This document shows, in pieces, positions 23,964-39,300 of a DNA stretch of 64,000 nt. Position 1 is the first letter of the stretch. Every line of letters starts with the position of its first letter. The notes under the pieces were generated by a model. That model worked only from the letters and a program-made list of their open reading frames with translations, did not search any database and was not told the origin of the DNA. The position numbers and the translations under genes are program-made. The DNA is from Psoroptes ovis (taxonomy: Eukaryota > Arthropoda > Arachnida > Sarcoptiformes > Psoroptidae): contig PQWQ01000005.1 of the NCBI GenBank assembly GCA_002943765.1, positions 3,597,001 to 3,661,000 of the forward strand. The letters run 5' to 3'.

Positions 23964-26308
23964 TATGATTAGAATTCATTTGATTCATTCATTGAATTAA
24001 ATGAATTTTCGTTTTAATTTTAATTTGTTTGAAAATATGAATTTTTTAATCAAAAATAAATTCAATTTTTCCATTTGTGATGATTACACGATTTGAATTT
24101 GAAATTTTTTCTGGAAAAAAAAATTTCCTGAATCTCCTTGAATTTCAAATCTTGAATTCAAATCTTGAATTCAAATCTTGATTCAATCATTTATCCAATA
24201 AATGAAATTAAATTGAATTAATTTAATTTCAATTTCAATTTTTTTTTTCAGAAATTTTTTCAAAAATTTTCTTTATTTTTACCAGATGAATTATCAGTTC
24301 AATTTGTTTGGATTGAATATTGAAATAAATATTGTTGGTTGAAGAAATGAACACATTTAAGGTTTTGACCTGTGATAACACTGGTTGTTGTTTTTGTGTT
24401 TTTTTCGGTTGTAAAAATCAAATTACCTGCATTTACCTGTTGTATGTGTGTATTTACCGAATTAATATGAAAAAAAATAAATGAAATTATCTTCGTTAAA
24501 CATTGATTCAATGCATAGATTCATTGCATTGAATTTAATAAATAAATGTACATTTGAACACAGGTAAGAAATTTGATTTGTAAAGGTGTGTTTGTGTGGG
24601 TGTTGTTGTTGTTGTTGCTATTAAATTTATCTGGTATCTGACTCTATTTTTTCGATTATTCATTTTACCCAAAATAAATTGAATCGAAAACCAAAATTAA
24701 GGCAAATCAATTAACCTTCATATTTCATAATTTACTTATTGTAAATACATGGATAGATAATGAGCCAATGATGAGCTATAGCCTTTAAAAAAATAATTGA
24801 ATGAAAAAAAAATGGAATTAAATTAGATAAAATAACAGGTAGCAAATATAATTAGATATTTTTTTTTCATAACCAAAGGTAAAAATCTAATCAAAATATT
24901 CATCTTATTTGAGCATTTATTTTGATTAGTTCATCCATAATTTTTTTTTTTTTTTTTTGGTTTGGTTTGGTTGGGAATATATATTTGAATACAATCAATC
25001 GAGAAATTACAAATTAAAAATGCTACAGAAAAATATGCCAAGTAAATGGGCGACCAAATCAAGGATAGAATAGGATCATAATGGATGAATTTTCGATTCG
25101 AATTAATGCATTAAAATACAATACAAAAAGCATTGAAACAAATTATGAATTAATTTAATTCATTAATTCAAACTAATTGCAAATTACTACAACCACATTG
25201 AAATTGTTTAATCAAATTCAATGTTTAAACAATTTGTGTAATTTTTTTCTGAATGAATGAATTTACATTTGAACAACTTATTCAATTGAATTCCTATGAA
25301 TATTGAGTCAAAATTGACCCGAAATCGAACGAAGCGAAATCCTACGCAATTTTGTGGCTTTGTATTTGCTCGCATCTTCGCTGTATTTCTTTTGTTCAAA
25401 AGATTTGATTTGAAGCTTCTTCATTTTTTTTTCGTAATTTGTTCTTGATCTTTGTTTTGTTCTTGTTCTTAATTCATTAAAATTTTTTAATTAATAATAA
25501 TTATTAATTAGAATCTGGTCATCATCTTTTAGCTTTTTAATTGGAAATTTGTATGTACGAAATAAATAAAGTCGAAATAAATGAATTATATTTGAATGAA
25601 GAAATTAAACTTGAAAAAGAAGTGAAGCCAAAGTAACTTGGAAGTAAATAATTGAAACATTGAAGTAAATAATTCGAAGTGAATAAAAAGCAAAAGTTTG
25701 ACGTAATTAATTACAACAACAACAACAGCAGCAGCGAAAAAACAATTGAAACATTTTAATTTCATTCATTTATTTTCCTCTCGATAAACTATTTACTACT
25801 TGATATTATTGACTGGCTGACTAACTGACTTAGCATACATTTTATACTTCTTCAAACTTTAAACATGAGCAAAAAATGATTCATTCATTCATTTAATTTG
25901 AAAATTAGTATCCAATATGCATCAGTGAAATGCATGTCTATGTATTAGTTGACCACGGTTCAAAACGATGATGATAATAAAAGTCTATTTGCATAAAAAA
26001 TTTCATTTTTCATCTTGAATAAATGTATGAATGAATGGAAATTAAATTCAAGAAGCTTTGAACTCTTAAAAAAATAATGGAATAAAATAAAGAAAATAAT
26101 GAATTAAATAATCGAAAATTATTATTATTATTATTATAAGGGATGAACAAATGAATAACAATGAATGGTCAAATAATAATTATGATGATGAACAATGGCC
26201 AAATGAATGGCTATAGTTGGCCATTCAGGCTTTATTTATTCACCATTCACTATTTATTCATTTTTATTCAATATTTTCTTTGTACAATTTTTCGTAAGAT
26301 CATCTTCA

Positions 26309-26341
26309 TTCATTGAACGATGATCATAATCGTTCAATGAA
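26309..26341. repeat. Perfect inverted repeat, 13-bp arms
   Basis: TTCATTGAACGAT and its complement flank a 7-bp spacer. Confidence 0.7.
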
Positions 26342-28818
26342 TATATGAATGAATTAATTGATGGATGAATTTGAATGAATGAATTTCAGTCTAAATATGT
26401 TTGGACATATGAGCTCGAACAATTAATTATTTGAATTACTTTGTATTATTTTCATTATTTTTTTGATGTAAATTTAATTTTCACTGATTGAACCTTAACA
26501 CAATAACCTTTGCAATTTGATTATTTTCGAAAAAATTGAGTGTAAAATTAATTTATTTCTTATTATAATAATTCATTGATTATTTCTTATTATTCATCTA
26601 TTCAATCATTTAAATTGGAAATTTTAGACAATGACCGCGGCTGCTGCTGCTGCTGTTTATGTGTTTGAATAACTTGAATATTTTTTTGATGAACACATTA
26701 ACTTCAATCGGGGACCATAATTTAATCATATGGCCATTCATTGACTGATATGGAAACATCCATGTATTTATGGCATGGAATACCTGGCACATTATGAATG
26801 ATATTATCATATATTTTTGATCAAAAATATTTCAATCAAATAATAATGCAATCGAATACATTTATTATTATTATTGAAATATCATAAATATTACAAGTCA
26901 ATTTCATTATTTTATTATTATTACCATTATTATGTCGATTATCATCCGAAAATGATCAATAATATTTGATATGATATTTTAAGGTAATAATATTCGAATG
27001 TTTATTTATTTATTTTTAATAAATACATTGAATCATAAATATTATTTGATTTCTATGATCGTTATGAATTATCAAAAGAATTATCTAAATTCAAGCAAAA
27101 ATTTTTACCATTCAAAATCTTCCAAAGTTATATGATAATTTCGCAATTTAAATCTTATCAAACACTAAATTGTCCTTGATTTTAAATTTTAATATTTTAT
27201 ATTTTTCCATTATTTGATCAAATTGTCATTTGTTCATTTGCATTGAATTCAATGATTCAGCGTCATCAATGATGATTTGAAAATATTAAAAAAAAAATCC
27301 ATTATCATATAGGGGACGTGGGGGGTGGAAGGTGACACTGTATTTGATTGAAAAACATTACAAGTTTAAATCTTTGAAAATCTTCAAAAAATCAAATGTT
27401 TTTATGGACATTATGATTGTAATTATTCTGAGCAATTATTATCATTATTATTTGAAAATTCATTAAATTATTTTATTTTATTTTTTTGATATTATCACAC
27501 ACCATTATAATGTTGTGTTTCGAACATTGAAATATTTGTTTTATTTAATGTCAACAAAAAATATGATTTTCCATGCAACTATTTTCGGCAAAAATATCAA
27601 AATCAAAACTCATCATTTTTTGACATTAAACATGTTACTGAATCGTCATAATAATTATCATGTGTGTATTTTGGTATTATTTTACCATAAATAAACACAC
27701 ATAATAATGATAATAATTGATAGCGATATTGATCAATAAATGGGCCATTAAAATAACTTTGTATAAATATAAAATAAGTAAAATTTGACCAAAAATTTGG
27801 CTGCGAAAAATTTCAAATGAAATCAGTGATCAGAGAAAATCAGCGAAATGCAGTTGAATGCGAAATGATCATCAAAAATTACCTGCGGAAAACATTGAAT
27901 CGATTTTGATCATTTTTTTACGCAAAAAATAATGGAGAATTTCAATGGTAAATGTTTAATGATGATGATGATTCATGAATGATAATTCAATGTCAAAATA
28001 TTCTAATGAATTTCAATGTTTCTATATTTAAATGTTTCTTTGTGTATTTCAATCTTCGTACCTTGAATGTACCGAAAATATAAGAAAGAAATGTAATTAA
28101 TAAATCAATTAAAATTTCTCAGAAATTTTTTCAAAAATAAAAATGACAAAACGATAAAATCAATCATCATTGTCTTGATACATTATTCAAATAATGATTT
28201 GATCAAATCTTAGAGATTAGAAGTTTAAAGATATTTCATTTAGATCTTCGATAATTTTTCAATTCATATTTGTGAACGGATTTGTGACATTATCAGCGAT
28301 CGTATCGTAATTTTACTGCCAAATCGACTGGAAAAGGCCCAAAATAGCTCGTAATAACTCAGAACGATTGAAAAGGATTCGAATATTTGGTTTGAACTGA
28401 TCTGATTCGTACTGGATTGGTCGATTCAGAATCAAAGATAATTATCATGTTTATGATGGTGAGATTCCAAGAATGGTGTTGAATATCTTCTTGGTACCGA
28501 CAATAACAACAACAACCGATCATCATCACCTGATCATCCAACAGAGGTATGATAATGAATGGGTCAAAGTAACAATGGTGAAATATTGTTAAATATTCAT
28601 GATTTGAATACATAATTATTCATGATTTACCGTTCGTAATTATTATTGTTCGCATGGTATGTTCATCATTATAATTTTCACCAGTTTTCGGAGCATTTTT
28701 TCGCGTCAAATTGATTCGAATCACGTCATTCGGTCGACTTGTAAATTTGTTTGGGAAATAAACTGGAGAAAAAACAAAATTTACCTGGAAATATTCCTGA
28801 TTCCGAAAATGGTAAATA

Positions 28819-28899
28819 TCAGGCTGTCCGTAAAGTTTTGGCCGATTTTCATGTACAACTCTATTCGATTAAGCGGAATAAACTTTTCGGACAACCTAA
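28819..28899 (+). mobile_element. Mariner-like MITE copy
   Basis: Near-consensus; left end TCAGGCTGTCCG. Confidence 0.88.
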
Positions 28900-30269
28900 A
28901 TATTATCATTGAATTGTTGTTGGTTGGTTAGTGAATTAGATTTTGATTGAAAATTATGAAATAAATAAATGTTTTTTAATATTAAAACATTTATCTTTGG
29001 CATAATCAAAAGTACATAATCTAAACAAGAATATCTTGTTTTTATTTATCTCGTCAGTGCACCTGTGTATGTATGTAATCATAATAATTTCACTAAAAAT
29101 TTTTAAATTATTGATTAATCAAAAATCAAAAAAAAAAAAAAAAAAAAAATATTAATATTAATATTTTGACCAGTAAAAAGCCATCAAATGTACCTATCAC
29201 ATATGATGACAAGTTTTTTTTTTTTTTTTGTTCAAAACCAAAATTTTTAAAATAAGCCATGTTTTATTATGCAACAAGAATATTAATTTATTATTTGAAT
29301 AATATTATTTCAACGCAAGGTTTTAAGTTATGTATATCGATTAAGGATTATCATTAAATATTATCATTTGGCTTTGGTTTATCATTCATTTCATTTATCA
29401 GTATTAATAATACCCATAATTAACTATGGTGGTACCTGATTTTGTTTATTATTATTATTATCATTTTCAAAAAATTTATTATTAATCATTATTTGGAACA
29501 CCGTAGAAATAGATTTGTATGTATGTTTGTAATAATGCATTTTATCTTGAATATTTCATATTATGATTACATGATGATAACATGAATTAAATTCTATGCC
29601 AGATTTCATTTTTGGAATATTTTTTATTTTTTGATAATTATATTTAATGGACAACATACCTGGTGACAACCATTTAATTAATAACATTTTCAATCGATTG
29701 ATGAATACATTTGAATTTGAAATTATTTCAATAAATGATAATAATTAGTTTTTGAGATTTTGCACCGAGAAATTCATTGAAAATTACACCGAAATTGATT
29801 AAATTCACATGATCAAATTCTTATGAGAATTTATTTTAATTATTTTTTTTTTTTTAATTTTTTCACCGAAAAACAAAAAACAATCAAAGAAATTCAAATT
29901 TTTAAAATCTTTAATTCATCGAGTAATTATTTGCATTTATATCAATCAATCGATTGATTGATTGATTGATTATCAATCGACAAGTTTGATTGAGTGTTTG
30001 ATTGTGATGATATGATTTACATTCATTTATTTTCTTAATTTAAATTCAAAGCAAAAAAAAAACTTGATCATATTCACGTCCATTTGAATTTTGCTTGCTA
30101 ATTTTTTCACGACACTGAAAGTGTCAATGTCATTTTAATGCCATTTTTTTTGTTTCTTGTTGCTTTTTTGAATAGCAATATTTTTTATTCAAAGAGCATA
30201 AGTGAAAAATTCAATTTACAAACAACAAACAACAAAATAAATGAAAATAAACTTAATTTATTTTGAATA

Positions 30270-30355
30270 TTAGGTTGTCCGAAAAGTTTTGACCGATTTC
30301 CATGGAGCAATTCTAATGTGATTAAGCGGAATGAACTTTTCGGACAGCGACCTAA
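30270..30355 (+). mobile_element. Mariner-like MITE copy
   Basis: Consensus core with three extra bases at the right end (GACAGCGACCTAA). Confidence 0.88.
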
Positions 30356-30838
30356 TAATATTTGTTATTTCTACGAAGAGAAATTATCATCAAAATTTCC
30401 TCATTTTCTTAATTTAAAAAATTAAAAATTTTACCTGCTTCAAATTAAATTCATTTATGCATATCAAAGCTCGAAAAAAAATTGGTTGAAATGAAATTAA
30501 TTTCATTTCAACAAATTTTCATTCAAAATTCAAATGATAATGACACTTATTTCTTCACGATTCATTCATAGAAATAAACACTGGTTGTGTGTATCCGAAC
30601 TCGGAGATGAATTCGAGTAAAATTCATTGTCATTTTACCTGTGCACAGGTAAAAATTAAATGAATGAATCTTAAGGAATTAATACATGAATAATTATTGT
30701 TCTCCCGGGGGCAAATGCTGTTAATGGTGCGTGTAATGTAATTATTATACATCCTTTTTATTCACTTTGTCATTTGACTTGTTGAGCGACAATTGTTCTT
30801 AGTGAAAATGTCATGATAGATTGAGTTTCTTTGGTCGT

Positions 30839-30906
30839 TTTTGGGCCGAAATTTCGGTGGAAATTCAGCCAAAATCGAACCAATTAGACCGAATTTCGAC
30901 CCAAAA
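30839..30906. repeat. Imperfect inverted repeat
   Basis: The left arm TTTTGGGCCGAAATTTCGGT (30839-30858) pairs with 30888-30906, with one mismatch and one gap, around a 29-bp loop. It is more GC-rich than its surroundings. Confidence 0.6.
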
Positions 30907-33036
30907 TAGTACCCGATGATTTTCAAATGTGATTCCAATGTTTACACGCGGAATTGATCGGTAGAAAAATTAATTGATTTTCAATCAGCCCCCGAAAAAT
31001 AATTTGAAAATTTTCTTGGTTTCAAAATTTTTAATTTCTCAAAAAAATAAAAGAAAACTAATCAATCATATATTCATTGAGTTTCTTTGAGTTCTTCTGT
31101 GAGTATTTCTGAACAATTTTTCCAAGGATAAATTTGATGATTTTTGGGGCTCGATTATTATGTAATAATTATGTTTACAATGATCATCATCATCATTATC
31201 ATCATCATCACATAGACACTTTTGCATGCAAAATTCAAATTAATTTCATTTTTTGCTGAATTTTCCTAAAATTTTTTCTTAAGTTTTCACCAAACAAATA
31301 ACGAATAACTACTTTAAATTCATGATCTTTGAATATTTTAAAGTAAAATTTGTATTAATTTATCAATTTATTTGCCAATAAATGTCTTAAAGTTTCAATT
31401 TGTAAAATTTTCAATTAAAATTTTACGAAAATTTGCCAAAATTTGCCATAATTACTCATTTAATTTTGATCAAAACAATTTTGTTTGATTAAAATTTGAA
31501 AGAATTTTTTTCCAATTTAAGAATTTCCTGTCGAATTAAATTTGTAAATTTTCAAGTTATTTGTAACGATATCTACCAATGGCAATTATCATATTTAGTG
31601 GTTTATTACTGAGAGAAAAATAAAATTTCCTTCCTATTCCAATTAGTAATGTTTGAATTTGAAAATATTTATGGTTGTTTTTTCGCTGATCAAATGTTTT
31701 AAATAATTCAAATAATAATTGTCCATTTGCGTTCACACCACCGGACTAAAAGAGTTGATCGTAATTCGCTTTGATTTTGTTGGAAAATCAGTGGAAAATT
31801 TACGTTCTTTGAATTGAATTTTGCTCGAATTACGTTGAATTATGGCATGGAATTAATCCAATTCGATAAAATTCGTGAAATAGCCACGAAAATTGACGAC
31901 AAGTGCTTTCAGCGCTTCATATATTACATAAGGATGGATTTATTGAATGAATTTACAAAGTGTTTTTTTGAATTTTATTCATCTTATTTTTGGCAAATTA
32001 AATGGTTTCATTTGATTGAATTTCAAATTTGAAATCAAAAACCTTATGAAAAAAATAAAGAAAATCATTCAAATAATTTTTTTAAGTATTTATTTATTAT
32101 CATCATATAATACAATTGAATTTGATTGTCTTTGATTTAAAAAAGAAAAAAAATATTTTTTTCTTAAAGATTATGCAAAGACATTTAAAATTACTGATGA
32201 TGATGATGATAATGGTTTTTGATTTCTATGATTTGAATGATTTCTTTTAATTCCATAAATTTCGAAATCAACATTCATTTTAAATTTGAATAAACAAATG
32301 AATTATACACACGCGAAAATAAATGAAACAAATTGATAATGATTTTAGAAATACAAATAATAATTCAGCCTATGAACGATTATATTTCAAACATATTTTG
32401 CTTAAATTTCAAATATTTGGACATTTTTTTTTCTTTGTTATTCCATATGATTATTATCATCATTATTTCTTAGAAATCAAGAAAAATTCATTTAAAATGA
32501 AATCAAATCTCTGCTCATGATACTATTCCATATCAAATGCTAGTAAGGATAATGATAGTAATGATAATATGAATGGTAACACAAATACGAATACAAATGC
32601 AAAATTGAGCGACCAACAATGATAAACAATAATTATTATAATAATCATTCATTATTATTATTATCGTTCGAATGGTTAAAGGTGATAGAAGAATAATATG
32701 AATCAAATTTATTCATTTTATTCATTTATTTTGCTTTGATTTACTTTGATTTTTACGTTGATTTACTTATTGTATTTACTCGAGCTTACAAATGAATAAT
32801 ATGAATGAATGAATGAACTATACTTTGTGCAAACTCAACAATACTTTTTGTTCATCGTTTTTGACGTACGAATTGTACAATTTTTATCTAATTGTACATG
32901 TCATTGTAATCGTACATAGACACACACAGACACACACAAACACAATTCATTCATTCATTGATTGGAGGCTTCTTTATTTATGTTGAAAATCATTTTCAAA
33001 TTCATACATTTGTATACACATGATTATTTGATTGTA

Positions 33037-33117
33037 TTAGGTTGTCCTAAAAGTTCTTGCTGATTTTCCAATAATTTTCTGCGATATAACCGGCAAGAAC
33101 TTATGGGACAGCCCCAA
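33037..33117. mobile_element. MITE copy, divergent core
   Basis: Ends AGGTTGTCCTAAAAGTTC and AACTTATGGGACAGCC; relative of the copies at 4989 and 51534. Confidence 0.78.
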
Positions 33118-34554
33118 ATCGTTTATTTCTTTAAAAAATGTCTTAAAATCCAGCCAATTTCTTCTTCAAAAAAAAAATTTTAAAGAAAAATATATCCGGT
33201 GTGTTTGTAAAGATCATCATCATTTGACAATGATATGCTTTACTTTGGCTTTAATTTCAAATGATATTATTATTATCTTGGATGATTTTGTTGAATGAAT
33301 GAATGGAAATTCGTTGATTCATTAATTTTACAACCGAAGCAGCAGCCAACACCACCATTATCATTATGGATGATTGTCATTTGAAATTATTTGCTGCTGC
33401 TGCAGCAACATTTTATGGTCCGATGAACATTGGAATCTTCAATGAATGAAACAAACAAACGATTGATATTTGATAATAGCGACAAACAATGATGATTACG
33501 ATCATCAACGAATAAACAAGCAACAAGTGATAACAACTTTTGAATGGTTTTTTTCATTTTTGGAAAATGTATCAATGATAAGTAATTTCATTTGTGCTTT
33601 CGGGCACAAACGTACTTCGGGTCTTAAGAGGTTTGGTCTTAAGATTTTGGCAGGCAGAGACAGGAATGAAAAATTTTGAAATTCTTGAATCAACTGCGAT
33701 TAATTTGATTAATTTAAATCACTTTTGTTCTTTGCTTAGTTAATCAATTGAAATTCTGGTCAGAATTGACCAGTCTCGATTGATTACAAATAATTGATTA
33801 ATTTCATTAATTTCATTAATTAATCATTACAATTAATTCATTAATTAATTGTTTGTAGCATCGGCAATTAATTTTGATTTAATTAATTAATTTTGAATTA
33901 TTTCTGTTCAGAATGAGATCGAATCGATTCAATTTATTTATTTTAATTTCAAATTTTAATTGCAAAATATTAAATATTCGATTAGTGCATATATTTTCAA
34001 TGGCAGATGTTTTTCGAGAATGTTTCTCGAAAATATTTCAATATTTATTCTCTCATTAACTCTTCAAAATGATTTGAAAAATTAAATTTACCTTAAAAAA
34101 ACACAAAGAAATCAATAATTGGAAAAATATCAAAGCTTCCACCAAGAGAAACACACACAAAGTTACCTTTATTCAATATTATTATTATTTGCCATTATCA
34201 TGGTCGTTTATCCATAAATTTATCATCAAAAAAATGAATTCATATGTCATTAACCATTATTAACTATTTAATCATAATACTTATTTGCTGGCTGTTGTTG
34301 TTGTTGTTGTTTGTATATGGACATTTGAATTGAATTGAATAAATGAATAAATGTCCATAAATTGATGATGATAATAAGCAAATATTAAATCGAAAAAAAA
34401 TGAAATGAAATGAAATGAAATAAAGAAAAATTCTTTGATATTTTACCGAAAACAAATTTTTTTTTTTAAATTTCGAAAATATGTGAATATTATTATGATT
34501 ATTATTATCGTTATTATGACTATGATTTCATTTGAAAAATATAATTATAATGTA

Positions 34555-34635
34555 TTAGGTTGTCCGGAAAGTTCTGGCCAATTTTCATGAACAACTCTAT
34601 TCGATTAAGCGAAATGAACTTTTCGGACAACATAA
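34555..34635 (+). mobile_element. Mariner-like MITE copy
   Basis: Near-consensus; right end ACAACATAA. Confidence 0.9.
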
Positions 34636-35837
34636 TATATTCAAGTGTTTGTGTTTATATGTGTGTGTGTGTGAACAAATGCATCAATTTCAATGGCCGA
34701 AATGAGATGAAATTCTTAGAAGAAAATTTATCGTCATTTTTTCAAATCACAAAATTACCTTTGAAAATAATCATACAAACAAATAAATAAATAAATAAAT
34801 ATCAAAATGGACAATAACCAATGACACTTTTTTTTAAGTATTTAAAATATTTAATATTTGAATTATTGAATGATGATATTTTAAATTGATATTTAAGCAT
34901 CTTTTATTGATTTTTTTCACGAATTTTAATTGACTTTGAATAGTGTGATTTTTTCGATTTTAGATGTTATTATCGTTAGCGAGCAGTAATTAAAAGTAAT
35001 TTCTTCGGCCAAAAGTAATAAAATCATTCTCTCTGTGCTTGTCAATGTGAGAGAATTGATCCGATAAAAGAATCGAAATAAAAAAATTCCAGGCATTCAT
35101 TTGAATAAACAGGTGGAAATCAGATTTGATTTGATCGATTTGAGAGCATCTTTATCAAATAATAATAATGGAAATAGAAATATTAAATATTCCCTTAAAT
35201 GACAATTGAATTGACAATTCAATCAAATTGTTGAATCAATTCATTAATTATTCGATTGATAATCAATAATCAGTGATCGGCAACCATTTGATGTATCAAT
35301 CAAACAATTAAATAGCTTGACAATGAACAATTAAAAGAAACGAAAACAATCAAATAAACAATCGTACCTGGCAAAGTTATTCTATGGGAAAATTTTGAAA
35401 AATTAAGAAATAAAGATATCAATCATCAGAAGCCATTGATTCTGTTCTGATATCGTTGATTTGATTATTTCATTTAAATGAAAATATGAAACATTTTTGA
35501 TCAAATAATTTACGAATATTGATGATAACGAGCATAGGTAATTATCAACAACATCATTTATTTATTTATTTAGTTAGTCGATATATATATCAAATGGCCA
35601 TTTAGTGTGTGTGGCATTTTTCGATCATTTCGTTGATTTTGAATGTTGAATGAAAATCATTTATTTTATTTAATTTCTTCAACATTTTCTTCGGGAAGAA
35701 AAATGATTTTTCTTAGAAAATTTTTTTCTTTGAAAATAAGAAAATAATTTGTATTATCAAATAATGAATTTTAATATAATTATATTTCTAAGATATAAAT
35801 ATATTTTTGCTTTTGGTAAACATTTTCATTTATTTAC

Positions 35838-35920
35838 TTTGGCTGTCCGGAAAGTTTTGGCCAATTTTCATGAGCAACTCTATTGTGATTAAGCGGAATG
35901 AACTTTTCGGACAACAACCT
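35838..35920 (+). mobile_element. Mariner-like MITE copy, 3-bp-expanded right end
   Basis: Consensus core; right end reads GGACAACAACCT. Confidence 0.87.
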
Positions 35921-37779
35921 TGCATACTTTGCAGGTTGAATTTTCCAATAATAATAATAAATGAAATGAAATGAAATGAAATTTTTTTAAACCATAGATT
36001 TTATCTTTATTTCAAATGATGATTTTTTTCGTTTGAGAATTTTCCATTCATTCAAAATATTATTATTATCATTAATACATTGAATAATGATGAAAGGTTA
36101 AATATTTTCATATTTTTTTGATTATTTAATAAATAAAAATAAATGAAATTATTACATAATTATTATCATCATCATAATCATTATTATAATTATCATTTAT
36201 AATAATTATAATTATTATTGATATTGATATTGATATTATTATTATTATAATCATTTATTATCAGTGAAAATTTGATCAAAAAATTCATTGAATTTTTTTT
36301 TTTTTTTTTTTTTGAAAAATTCAGAAAAAGATGGTCACTTATTTGTTTTTGGTAGTAGTCGAGGCCCTGAGATTGTTGATGATTTGATTTTCAATTCTCT
36401 TTCAGTTTATTTCAATTCACTTGTCTTGTTATTATCCAAAGATGATGAGGATCAAATGATCAGAGGATCAGATGCTTTGTGTGTGAGATTTAGTTGTTTA
36501 GTGGTTGTGCTGGTGTAGCTGTGCAAATAATCATTATTATCCATTATGGTGGTCCATTTCAAATGAATAATTTCAAATAATTTTATTTTCCTTAAAAATG
36601 AAAAACCAATGTAATGATGATATAATTATGTAATTATATGGACTCGCAGAGATAGAAAGATATTACTGGCCGAAATTGTTGATTTGTTATATTAAATATA
36701 TTTAAACAAATAAAGGATAGGTGGATGTCTTGAATATGGATGCATTCATTTGTCGATGTTTACCGCAGGTATTCATTGCAGGTAAACACACGATGATGAG
36801 TGAATGAATAAATGAATGAATAATAGATTGATTATCATCAAATTATGTTTGAATCGAATAAATTTCAAATCAGATAATTTGATTCAATATCATTATGATC
36901 AATGAATCAATGAATTGATTTTGATTTTTATTTGATTTTTTTCTCAACAAATAAAAAATTCGACAATTAATACATTATAAATGATTTTGACTAATTTTCA
37001 GCCATCAATGTTTTTCAAAGGTATCCTTAGCATCCTAAATTTTCTTCTAATTTTATTCGATTTTTGGTTGTTCGGTTGTTTGGTCGGTTGTCATCATTTA
37101 TTTACTCATCAATTAAATTAGGTGTGTTGATTCGTTGTTTCTCTTTTAATTCATTCAATTTTGCTCTGTTTATTTGTCTAATCAATGATATTAGTATCGG
37201 GCTGATCAATGTATTTTGCTATTTGTGGTATTTTTAGAGCAATTTTCGCTTGATTTTCTCTCTTTTCAAATTTGAATTCATTCATCTTTGAATTTCAAAT
37301 CAAAATCTTTAAGAAATGAAATATTTCTTTGGCAAATTTTTCTAAATTTTTCAAATGATTTAATTAATCCTTAATTAATGATCAATTGTAATTGTAGCTT
37401 GACAAATCAAGATCAAATGCATTGATGGTTTCAATTCTTCGATTTTGAATTTAAAATTTCTTTAAGGAAATTCAACCCAGATCAAGTTTGATGGCAGCAA
37501 CATTTTCTTAGGTTTTCAATGCCGATTGATTCACATTACTACTGTTGAAATTTATTATTTTCGTTTTGGTTTTAATTCAATTTTCTTTCAATAATAAAAT
37601 TTAATAACAAATTATTAAATTTTCTTGAAGAATTTCACACTGAATCTTAAGAAAATTCAATGAAAATTTCAAAGAAAATTTTTGAAAAATGTCAGATTTG
37701 AAAGAAATGTCGAAAAACAACCGAAAAAATTTGACAGGTTGAAACCAATTTATATCGTTATTATTTCGCTTGGAAATCA

Positions 37780-37862
37780 TTAGGATGTCCGAAAAGTTTT
37801 GGCCGATTTTCATTGAGCAACTCTATCGATGCAAGCGGAATGAACTTTTCGGACAATCTTAA
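37780..37862 (+). mobile_element. Mariner-like MITE copy
   Basis: Near-consensus; left end TTAGGATGTCCG. Confidence 0.9.
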
Positions 37863-39300
37863 ATTTTCATCTTGTTGTCATACACATGTATATAATATAA
37901 TTTAAAGATAATTTGATTTTTTCCTGATTTCGACCTTTCATTGAATCGCTCATCATTTTCACCATTTTTGATTTAAGTCAATTTCAATTCAATTTGATTT
38001 CGACTTGTTTGTATTAATTCAGAGCAAAATTGGAGGGGAAAATTTTGAAATTTAATTTTAAAATTGAATTTCAATGCAATTTAATATGTCTGTGTGTGTA
38101 TGTGTAACAAGTCAGGGTTCACAACTTTAACACTGATGAATTTGAGCTAATTTTTTCAAAATTGATCGACAAGTATTAAACACATGTATTAACATTGTAC
38201 ACAGACATAGGGCTACAACCTCTGCAACACACCCGAATGAACAAATATTTTTTGAAAATGTAGCAAAAGTCACAAATATCAAAAGTCAAATATAATCATC
38301 GAAAATTGATATGAGATAATGGCATTAAATTACACTTGTAAATATTCAGTTTCTTCCAGGTAAAAACCTCTGAAGATTCCAAAATATCAAATTTATTTTC
38401 AATTTACAGATTTAGATTGATCTGATCTGGTTTTTGGTGGTGTCATGAAATCTGATCATCATTTGATTGATTCGTAATTTGATCACATCAGATGATTGGA
38501 ACACATATGTGTTGGCCTTGGTCAATGTAATACTGGTCAAAATATGTATCAACTTGTCAAACCTCAACACCAGTGCAATCAATATGCCATCACCATCATC
38601 AGCGACAGACATTGGATGATTGGTCAATTTTCTTCGGTTGATGATGATTCATGGTTCAAATGGTTCAAATTTGACTGATCGAATTTGATTGACCAAATTT
38701 GATTGATCAAATTCGACTGATCAAATATGAATGATCAACTATGAGTGTTGAACATGGCAATTGGTTGAACGAAGATGGACAACTCAAATCATTAAATCTA
38801 TGCACCATTTTGATTGAATTAATTTGATTGAATTTGAAAATTAATCAAAAAATTTTCAAAGGACATAGTGCAAATTGGTCAAAGAAAAACCTTGTTTAAT
38901 TTAATTCAGGACTGAAATTAATCAATTAATCAATCAAATCAGTCAAATCTTCAATATATTTTCACAATTAAATTTATTCAAATTTGAATGAGGATACAAG
39001 GAAACACCTGTAAAAATATTATTGATTTCATTTTACAAGTTTACAAGCAGGAGAATCAATTTTCAATTTACAATTTACACAATTGATTGATTGATTGATG
39101 TTTGATCAATCGAAAATAATCTGTGAAAAATTATTATTCATATTATTAATATTCATATGTGATTAGCCCGTATCAATTACCGTGGAATCTATCAACTTAT
39201 CTATCGAATTGTTCACAAATTATTTACTTTTGAATTGAAATAATTTGCCAAAACATTTTCAAATGGTGGAAAATTTCGTCAAATAATTTAAACTTACAGA

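Noticed and set aside
36288..36518. 76-codon open frame after a T-run
   Set aside because: Starts in poly-Phe from a homopolymer; no protein-like features or splice context.
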